Positions 7,322 through 12,360 of a stretch of DNA of 12,360 bases are shown here, piece by piece. A program made the translations under genes and the position numbers. Numbering within the stretch: the first letter of the stretch is position 1; the number at the start of each line of letters is the position of its first letter. Source of the DNA: Candidatus Eiseniibacteriota bacterium (lineage in GTDB: Bacteria > Joyebacterota > Joyebacteria > Joyebacterales > Joyebacteraceae); contig DAOVNE010000019.1 in NCBI GenBank assembly GCA_030630395.1, forward strand, positions 1 to 12,360, in the 5' to 3' direction. The notes below the pieces were generated by a model that had not been told where the DNA came from, ran no database searches, and saw nothing but the letters and a program-made list of their open reading frames with translations.

Positions 7322-7343
7322 AGAGTATATCCAGAGTATATCC
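7322..7343 (-). repeat. Perfect 11-bp tandem repeat upstream of the beta-helix gene
   Basis: Two exact adjacent copies of GGATATACTCT (minus strand) occupy 7333-7343 and 7322-7332. Each contains the -10-like hexamer TATACT. The pair lies about 70-90 bases upstream of the beta-helix start in an otherwise GC-rich spacer. Confidence 0.9.
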
Positions 7344-7351
7344 CATGTCGG
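7324..7351 (-). promoter_or_regulatory. Possible sigma-70-type promoter for the beta-helix gene
   Basis: CCGACA (7346-7351, four of six matches to TTGACA) and TATACT (7324-7329, five of six to TATAAT) are separated by 16 bases on the minus strand. The -10 hexamer is repeated 11 bases upstream (7335-7340) in the tandem repeat. Transcription would start near 7317, leaving a leader of roughly 65 bases. It is the only AT-rich promoter-like site in the window's spacers. The organism's sigma consensus is unknown. Confidence 0.4.
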
Positions 7352-7394
7352 CGCCGGTGCTTGCCTGTAATCCGGGGGACGGCCCGACCGGCGC
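7351..7394 (-). repeat. Inverted repeat just after prfB
   Basis: GCGCCGGT (7387-7394, minus strand) and ACCGGCGC (7351-7358) are perfect 8-bp inverted arms around 28 bases, beginning 13 bases after the prfB stop. An overlapping perfect 10-bp palindrome, GCGCTAGCGC, lies at 7391-7400. No U-tract follows, so it is not a classical intrinsic terminator. It could be an RNA hairpin that ends or protects the prfB transcript. Confidence 0.45.
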
Positions 7395-7407
7395 TAGCGC
7401 GGGCTCG

Positions 7408-8500
7408 TTATCCAGTCGCCTTCAGATACGCCTCTATGAATGCGTCAAGAGCGCCATCAAGCACTCCATTCACATCCGACGTCTCGACTCCGGTCCGGTT
7501 GTCCTTGACCATCTGGTACGGATGGAGAACATATGATCGTATCTGACTTCCCCAGGCTATCTCGAGCTTCTCCCCCGCCTTCGCCTGCTGTTCCTTTCTG
7601 CGCTCATCCTCCCGGACGGCGTACAGACGAGCCTTCAGTACCTTCATCGCATTCTCGCGATTCCGGAACTGCGACCGTTCACTCTGACACGAGACAACAA
7701 TGCCGGTCGGCAGATGCGTAATCCGGATGGCCGTGGAACTCTTGTTGACGTGCTGGCCGCCGGGACCGCTTGCCCCGAAGACGTCTATCCTGATATCCGA
7801 CTCGCTTACCTCGATGGCCGTCTCCTCATCGATTTCGGGATAGACGGCCACGGATGCAAACGATGTGTGACGGCGATGGTTCGCATCGAACGGTGAGAGA
7901 CGGACCAGACGGTGAACGCCGATCTCAGCCTTCAGGTAGCCGTACGCGTACGCTCCCTTCACGAAGACCGTGGCGCTCTTGATGCCGGCCTCATCGGCCG
8001 ACTGAATATCCATGACTTCCGCAGAGAAACCACGCTTCTCTGTCCAGGCCATGTACATCCTGAAGAGCATCTGCGCCCAGTCCTGAGAGTCGGTGCCCCC
8101 GGCGCCCGGATGGACCGAGAGAATCGCATTCCGCTCGTCGTCCTTCCCGGAGAGCATCTTCCTGAACTCGAGGTCGTCGAGCGCCTTCACGGCAGCTTCA
8201 AGTTCCGCCTGAGCCTCCTCATCAGCCTCACCACCCTCCTCCTCGGCCATCTCGAGCAGAGTCTCCAGATCCAGAATACGCCCCTTGAGCGACGCCACAG
8301 GCGCAAGCCAAGCCTTGAGCGAGGATATCTCACCGACGACTCCCTTGGCGCGCTCCGAGTCCTGCCAGAAATCGGGGGCGGCCGTCATTGCCTCAAGCTC
8401 GCTCATTCGCTTCTGTTTGCCGGGGATGTCAAAGATACTCCTGGAGTTCACCTACACGCCGGGCGATGTCCTTGAGTGTTCTCTCTCTGTCGCTGCTCAT
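7408..8500 (-). CDS. prfB: Peptide chain release factor 2 (RF2), with programmed +1 frameshift
   Basis: Recognises UGA and UAA stop codons on the ribosome and triggers peptide release. The coding region is two joined parts: 8432-8500 (23 codons, ending CTT) and 7408-8430, skipping the T at 8431. The zero frame meets TGA at 8429-8431, and a +1 shift continues into the main frame. The joined product is 363 residues (E. coli 365). Visible features: SPF tripeptide (202-204), which discriminates stop codons in RF2; GGQ (247-249) in 'SGPGGQHVNKSS', the peptidyl-transferase-centre motif; and an N-terminal helical domain with 'PDFW'. The ATG (8498-8500) overlaps the coaE stop by 4 bases and has AAGGA seven bases upstream. 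Starting instead at the GTG (8449-8451) would lose the N-terminus. Expression is expected to be autoregulated through the frameshift. The in-frame stop is not a mutation. Confidence 0.97.
8428..8442 (-). promoter_or_regulatory. prfB: prfB programmed +1 frameshift site
   Basis: On the coding strand the 15 bases read AGGAG-TAT-CTT-TGA-C. This gives an internal Shine-Dalgarno-like AGGAG (8438-8442), a three-base spacer, the slippery CTT, an in-frame TGA (8429-8431) and a following C that weakens termination. Known mechanism: when RF2 is scarce the ribosome pauses at UGA, the internal AGGAG pairs with 16S rRNA, and tRNA-Leu slips from CUU to UUU, so decoding resumes at GAC. The spacing equals that of E. 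coli prfB. Confidence 0.97.
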
Positions 8501-9108
8501 GTGTCGTTCCTTCCCCCGGACACGCGCTCCGTCCAGAATTCTCTGATCCTCTCATCAAGCTCCTCGATCGAGCCGTCGTTTTCAATCACCACATCCGCCG
8601 CGTCCAGGAGTCGATCGCGTGGAAGCTGCGCCCGCATCCTGGCCAGAGCTGCGTCCCTCAAGAGCCCCACTCCGGCAAGCCTGTTGAACCTGGTCTCGAG
8701 CGACGCGTCAATAACAAGCACGATGTCGAAGAGGTCCAGAATGCCCCACTCTGCAAGTAGAGCGGCATCCACGACAAGCACGTCGACATCCCCGGCCCTC
8801 TCCACACGCTCGATGGTCTCCCTTATGGCATTCACAAGCGGCGGGTGTGTCGCGGCGTTCAGCCGTTCAAGGGCTTCGCCTGAGGCAAACGCCACATCTG
8901 CCAGTCTCGCACGGTTCAGCCGCCCATCGGGGAGAAGGACCCCGTCACCGAATTCCTCGACGAGAGCGTTGAGAACCGGCGACCCCGGTGCCACCAGGTC
9001 GACTGCAAGGTCGTCTGCAATGACCACGTGCGCTCCAAGTCGAGCGAGCGCGTGCGCGGCCTCGCTCTTCCCTGAAGCGATTCCCCCGGTGAGACCGATC
9101 TTGATCAT
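8497..9108 (-). CDS. coaE: Dephospho-CoA kinase
   Basis: Catalyses the last step of coenzyme A synthesis, phosphorylating the ribose 3'-OH of dephospho-CoA with ATP. It has 203 residues (usual about 200). P-loop 'GGIASGKS' (8-15), the acidic pair 'ADD' (31-33) expected at the catalytic position, the 'THPPLV' CoA-side segment, and the C-terminal 'RMRAQLPRDRLLDAADVVI' stretch with ENDGS are all typical. ATG at 9106-9108 is chosen because GAGG lies five bases upstream. A GTG two codons earlier (9112-9114) is part of that ribosome site and less likely. It follows polA by 18 bases, and its stop overlaps the prfB start in ATGA. Confidence 0.94.
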   Translation of the reverse strand: MIKIGLTGGIASGKSEAAHALARLGAHVVIADDLAVDLVAPGSPVLNALVEEFGDGVLLPDGRLNRARLADVAFASGEALERLNAATHPPLVNAIRETIERVERAGDVDVLVVDAALLAEWGILDLFDIVLVIDASLETRFNRLAGVGLLRDAALARMRAQLPRDRLLDAADVVIENDGSIEELDERIREFWTERVSGGRNDT

Positions 9109-9126
9109 CTTCACCTCGGCTTGCGT

Positions 9127-11826
9127 TCAGTGCGCCTCGAACCAGCTGTTGCCGTGCCCGATATCGACGACGACAGGAACCGACAGCTCGACCCCCTTGG
9201 GTCTTGCCATCTCCTCGCGGACGATCGAGGCAAGCTCGTCGACCGCGCCTCTCTCCACCTCAAGAACGAGTTCATCATGAACCTGAAGGATCAGAGCACA
9301 CGGGAGCTTCTCCCTCTCGATCCGGTCTGCGAGTCCGATCATCGCCACCTTGATCATGTCGGCAGCGCTTCCCTGGATCGGGGTGTTCACGGCCACCCTC
9401 TCAGCCATTCCCCGGATGCGTCCGTTCTCCGAATCGAGCCCCGACACGCTGCGCCTTCGCCCCAAGAGCGTCGAGACATACCCGGTGTCGAGGACCTCCT
9501 GCTTGACACGCTCGGTGTAAGCGAGCACGGCCGGGTAGCTCTCGAAGTACCGGTCGATGAAGACCGCGGCCGCATCATTTGAGATCCCGAGCTGCCGGGC
9601 CAACCCGAACGAACTCATGCCGTACATGATCCCGAAGTTCACGGTCTTCGCCCAGTCACGCTCAGACGACTCGACGTCCTCCTCGTTCTTCTCGAGTATC
9701 AGCGCGGCCGTAGCTCTGTGGAGATCCTTCCCCTCATCGAACGCCGCCTTCATGTTCTCATCGCCCGAGATGTGAGCCATGATCCTGAGTTCGATCTGGG
9801 AGTAGTCCGCCGACATCAGGACGGAGCCGTCCTTCGCGACGAAGGCCTTTCTGATCTCCCGCCCAAGCGCAGTCCTGGTCGGGATATTCTGAAGATTGGG
9901 GTTGCTGCTCGAGAGCCGCCCCGTAGCCGTGACAGCCTGGTTGAAAGACGTGTGAACGCGTCCTGTGTTCCCGTTCACGAGTCTTGGAAGCGCATCGAGA
10001 TAGCCCGACTTCAGTTTCGTGAGCTGACGATACGACAGTATCAGACGCGCGATCTCGTGCTCGTGACTGAGATCGTTCAGGACCCTGTTGTCCGTCGAGT
10101 ACCCCGTCTTGGTCTTCCTCCCTCTCGGAAGCCCAAGACGTTCGAAGAGAACCTCGCTCACCTGTTTGGGGGAGTCGATATTGAACTCAACCTCTGAGAG
10201 CTCGTGCACGCTCGCGCGGAGTTCACCTATCGTCTTCCCGAAGCGATCGCTCAACTCACACAGAATGCCGGTATCAAGAGCGACACCTTCAAGTTCCATG
10301 TGCGCCAGCACGCGTAGAAGCGGCATCTCGACATCCGCCATGAGCGGCGCGAGACCGGCGCTCTTGAGCTTGGGCCGCAGCTCATCAGTCAGTGCGTATG
10401 CAACCTCGGCATCCTCACAGGCGTAATCAGCGGCCCGTTCCACGTCAATATCCGCGAACGAAAGCTGGTTCGCGCCCTTTCCTATCAGACTCTCTATCGG
10501 GGTGACGCTTCTTCCCAGGTACTCGAGCGCGAGAGCAGCGAGGTTGTGGCGGCGCTTCCCCGGATCCAGGAGATAGGAGGCCAGCATCGTGTCGAATTCG
10601 ATGCCGCGCATCTCGACACCGTGCACTCTCAAGACCTCGTAGTCGTACTTCAGGTTCTGTCCATACTTCCTGATACCGGCGTTCTCCAGAAGAGGGCGCA
10701 GTCGCTTGAGCAGGCTTTGTCTCTGAACGCCGGGAGATCCCTTCTTCTTGACGGGGACATACGTGCCCTTACGAGCGGCACAGGAAACGGAGACGCCGAC
10801 TATGTCTGCTGAAAAGGGATCAAGGGACGTCGTCTCGAGATCGACTGCGAACGCGCGCGCCTGGCCAAGTTCAAGAACGAGCTGGTCGAGTTCAGGAATA
10901 GACTTAACGATCGTGTATTCGAACTCGCTGGAATCGGTCTTTGCGACCGGCAGACGCTTCAGAAGCGATGGGAACTCCAGTTCCCTGAAAAGCTCCGTTG
11001 CGCGCTCGACATCCACGGGTCCGTTCGACAGATCCTCAACGCCCACCTCGACCGGAGCGTTGAGTTCGATCGTGACGAGAACCCGGCTCTCGATCGCCTG
11101 ATCCCGGTACACGTCGAGATTCTCGCGCCTCTTGGTGCCGCTCACGGAGTCCAGATTCGCAAGCACGTCCTCGATGGTCCCGAACGACCGGATGAGATCG
11201 ACGGCCGTCTTCTTCCCGATCCCCGGAACCCCCGGGACATTGTCCGACGAGTCCCCCATGAGTCCAAGAACCTCGATGACCTGCTTGGGCGGCACGCCGA
11301 ACTTCTCGACGACGCCGTCGGCATTGTACTCAGTTTTCTTGCTGGGGTCGTAGATCGAGATATCATCACAGACGAGCTGATAGAAATCCTTGTCGCCCGA
11401 AACGATGATCGTGTGAATGCCGAGCGGGCGGGCACGGACGGCCAGCGTTCCTATACAATCGTCAGCCTCGTAGCCCGGAGACTCGATCACACAGATCCCA
11501 AGTGCATCGACGGCCTCCCTGATCATCGGGAGCTGCGCGATCATCTCATCAGGAGCTGCCTCCCGCGTCGCCTTGTAGTCCTCGAACATCACGTGACGGA
11601 ATGTCGGCTCCGGGGTGTCGAAGACAACCGCGACGTACTCCGGCTCAAACCGGTCGAGCAGATCCATCACCGACGTGATGAACCCGAAGATGGCGCTCAC
11701 GTTCTCGCCCTTCGAGTTAACGAGCGGGTTGCGGATGAAGGCGTAGTGTGATCTGTAGACCAGGGCGCTCCCGTCGATAAGACAGAGGACCGGGGTGCCC
11801 CGTCCTGCAGCTTCGACGCTGGTCAT
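9127..11826 (-). CDS. polA: DNA polymerase I
   Basis: Repair polymerase that removes RNA primers and fills gaps. It has 899 residues and all three domains. The 5'-3' exonuclease (about 1-290) has acidic motifs 'GYEADD' (118-123), 'GDKDFYQL' (144-151) and 'GDSSDNVPGV' (191-200). The 3'-5' proofreading domain (about 305-490) keeps D329/E331 ('VDLETT'), N391/D395 and Y468/D472, so it should be active. The polymerase domain (about 495-899) has 'TGRLSSSNPNLQNIP', motif A 'SADYSQIELR' (D674), motif B 'KTVNFGIMYG' (K727, F731, Y735) and motif C 'QVHDE' (848-852). F731 corresponds to E. coli F762, associated with discrimination against dideoxynucleotides. The ATG overlaps the nadD stop (ATGA). A longer 28-codon extension upstream would be nadD read in another frame and has no homologous character. 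Confidence 0.97.
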   Translation of the reverse strand: MTSVEAAGRGTPVLCLIDGSALVYRSHYAFIRNPLVNSKGENVSAIFGFITSVMDLLDRFEPEYVAVVFDTPEPTFRHVMFEDYKATREAAPDEMIAQLPMIREAVDALGICVIESPGYEADDCIGTLAVRARPLGIHTIIVSGDKDFYQLVCDDISIYDPSKKTEYNADGVVEKFGVPPKQVIEVLGLMGDSSDNVPGVPGIGKKTAVDLIRSFGTIEDVLANLDSVSGTKRRENLDVYRDQAIESRVLVTIELNAPVEVGVEDLSNGPVDVERATELFRELEFPSLLKRLPVAKTDSSEFEYTIVKSIPELDQLVLELGQARAFAVDLETTSLDPFSADIVGVSVSCAARKGTYVPVKKKGSPGVQRQSLLKRLRPLLENAGIRKYGQNLKYDYEVLRVHGVEMRGIEFDTMLASYLLDPGKRRHNLAALALEYLGRSVTPIESLIGKGANQLSFADIDVERAADYACEDAEVAYALTDELRPKLKSAGLAPLMADVEMPLLRVLAHMELEGVALDTGILCELSDRFGKTIGELRASVHELSEVEFNIDSPKQVSEVLFERLGLPRGRKTKTGYSTDNRVLNDLSHEHEIARLILSYRQLTKLKSGYLDALPRLVNGNTGRVHTSFNQAVTATGRLSSSNPNLQNIPTRTALGREIRKAFVAKDGSVLMSADYSQIELRIMAHISGDENMKAAFDEGKDLHRATAALILEKNEEDVESSERDWAKTVNFGIMYGMSSFGLARQLGISNDAAAVFIDRYFESYPAVLAYTERVKQEVLDTGYVSTLLGRRRSVSGLDSENGRIRGMAERVAVNTPIQGSAADMIKVAMIGLADRIEREKLPCALILQVHDELVLEVERGAVDELASIVREEMARPKGVELSVPVVVDIGHGNSWFEAH

Positions 11827-12360
11827 GAGTAGAGGTTCTTCTCTCTGATGTAGGATTCGACGGCCGCTGGAACAAGGTAACGAATCGAGCGTCCCTCCCT
11901 CGCAAGCCATCTGATGTGGCTGCTTGATATCTCCATGAGGGGACTATCGAGAATGATCACCTTCTCTAGCGCCGCGGGATCGGCGTCGCGCTCGTTCACT
12001 CCCGGTCTGCCGGCGACGACGACCTCGATCTCGTCGAGCAGGTGTTCCGGCGCTTTCCACGATGAGAGCTGTGTCAGACTGTCGGCTCCCATGATGAAAC
12101 AGATGCGTTCATCCGGGCCGAGCAAGCGCCTCACTTCGCGGACTGTCTCGATGGTGTACGACTTGCCTTCGCGTCGCGTCTCGATATCAGACAGTTCAAG
12201 ACGGGGATTACCCTCAATCGCGAGCCGGACCATCTCGATCCGATCCTCGATCGAACTCACCCCGCCTTCTGTCTTGTGGGGAGGACGGGGAGCGGGAACA
12301 AACAGAATACGGTCGAGGTCGCACTGTTCCAACGCCACCTCTGCGATTATGAGGTGTGCG
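11823..12360 (-). CDS. nadD: Nicotinate-nucleotide adenylyltransferase (5' end outside the window)
   Basis: Adenylylates nicotinate mononucleotide with ATP to form deamido-NAD in NAD biosynthesis. The last 178 codons are present; only about 15-20 N-terminal residues seem missing. The fragment begins at the second histidine of the HxGH-type nucleotidyltransferase motif (here with Ala before it: 'AHLIIAEVALEQ'). 'FVPAPRPPHK' is the conserved phosphate-contact segment, followed by 'FIMGADSL' and the C-terminal 'ISSSHIRWLAREG' with 'YLVPAAVESYI'. A GTG at 12336-12338 lies inside the conserved region and is not the start. Its TGA overlaps the polA ATG by 4 bases. Confidence 0.94.
   Translation of the reverse strand, partial: AHLIIAEVALEQCDLDRILFVPAPRPPHKTEGGVSSIEDRIEMVRLAIEGNPRLELSDIETRREGKSYTIETVREVRRLLGPDERICFIMGADSLTQLSSWKAPEHLLDEIEVVVAGRPGVNERDADPAALEKVIILDSPLMEISSSHIRWLAREGRSIRYLVPAAVESYIREKNLYS

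Noticed and set aside
8429..8431. prfB as a pseudogene because of an in-frame TGA
   Set aside because: The AGGAG-TAT-CTT-TGA-C arrangement is the known programmed frameshift, and the joined protein is full length with SPF and GGQ intact.
8285..9280. A 331-codon serine-rich open frame on the plus strand
   Set aside because: It is antisense to prfB, coaE and polA, which have clear family motifs. The Ser/Arg/Thr-rich composition is a reading-frame artefact.
11827..11910. A longer PolA with 28 extra N-terminal residues
   Set aside because: This stretch codes for the end of nadD. The ATG in the ATGA overlap gives the standard N-terminus of the 5'-3' exonuclease domain.

Overview
All genes in this window lie on the minus strand, so biological order runs from high to low coordinates. 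The sequence is GC-rich and densely packed, with no gap longer than about 156 bases. I recognise ten protein genes; the two at the window edges (nadD and clpC) are incomplete. I saw no tRNA, rRNA, CRISPR array, insertion sequence or phage gene.

Right-hand block (12360 down to 7408): nadD (3' part), polA, coaE and prfB form a tight housekeeping operon. nadD/polA and coaE/prfB overlap by 4 bases (ATGA), and polA/coaE are 18 bases apart. They cover NAD synthesis, DNA repair and replication, the last step of CoA synthesis, and translation termination. prfB is not a single open frame. It carries the classical programmed +1 frameshift (internal AGGAG, then CTT TGA C), and the full-length product is 363 residues.

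Middle (7407 to 6017): a 156-base spacer holds an inverted repeat, an 11-bp tandem repeat and a possible promoter. It is followed by one gene for a secreted, cysteine-rich, right-handed parallel beta-helix protein. This gene separates prfB from lysS, which are neighbours in E. coli and other bacteria.

Left-hand block (6016 to 1): lysS, a LolC/LolE-type permease, lolD, mcsA, mcsB and clpC (5' part) look like one operon. Gaps are 2 to 55 bases, with overlaps of 8 and 14. The first part links a tRNA synthetase to lipoprotein export from the inner membrane. The second part is a protein-arginine phosphorylation and degradation module. McsB (with activator McsA) tags proteins with phosphoarginine, and the ClpC N-domain is predicted to read the tag. 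In Firmicutes these genes follow the repressor gene ctsR; here ctsR is replaced by lol genes.

Organism (inference): LolCDE components imply a diderm cell. The beta-helix protein, with its 'IRVP..PTIQ..V' start, 'DPLFC' and 'SPC....N..CG.IG..G.GC' region and short basic/aromatic C-terminal tail, resembles proteins common in candidate lineages around the FCB superphylum (Eisenbacteria-like or Krumholzibacteriota-like). That placement is from memory and is not proven here. The most interesting points are the McsAB-ClpC module in a diderm and lol context, the cysteine ladders and C-terminal tail of the beta-helix protein, the RF2 frameshift, an in-frame 39-bp duplication over the lolD stop codon, and a G8 tract at the mcsA/mcsB junction.
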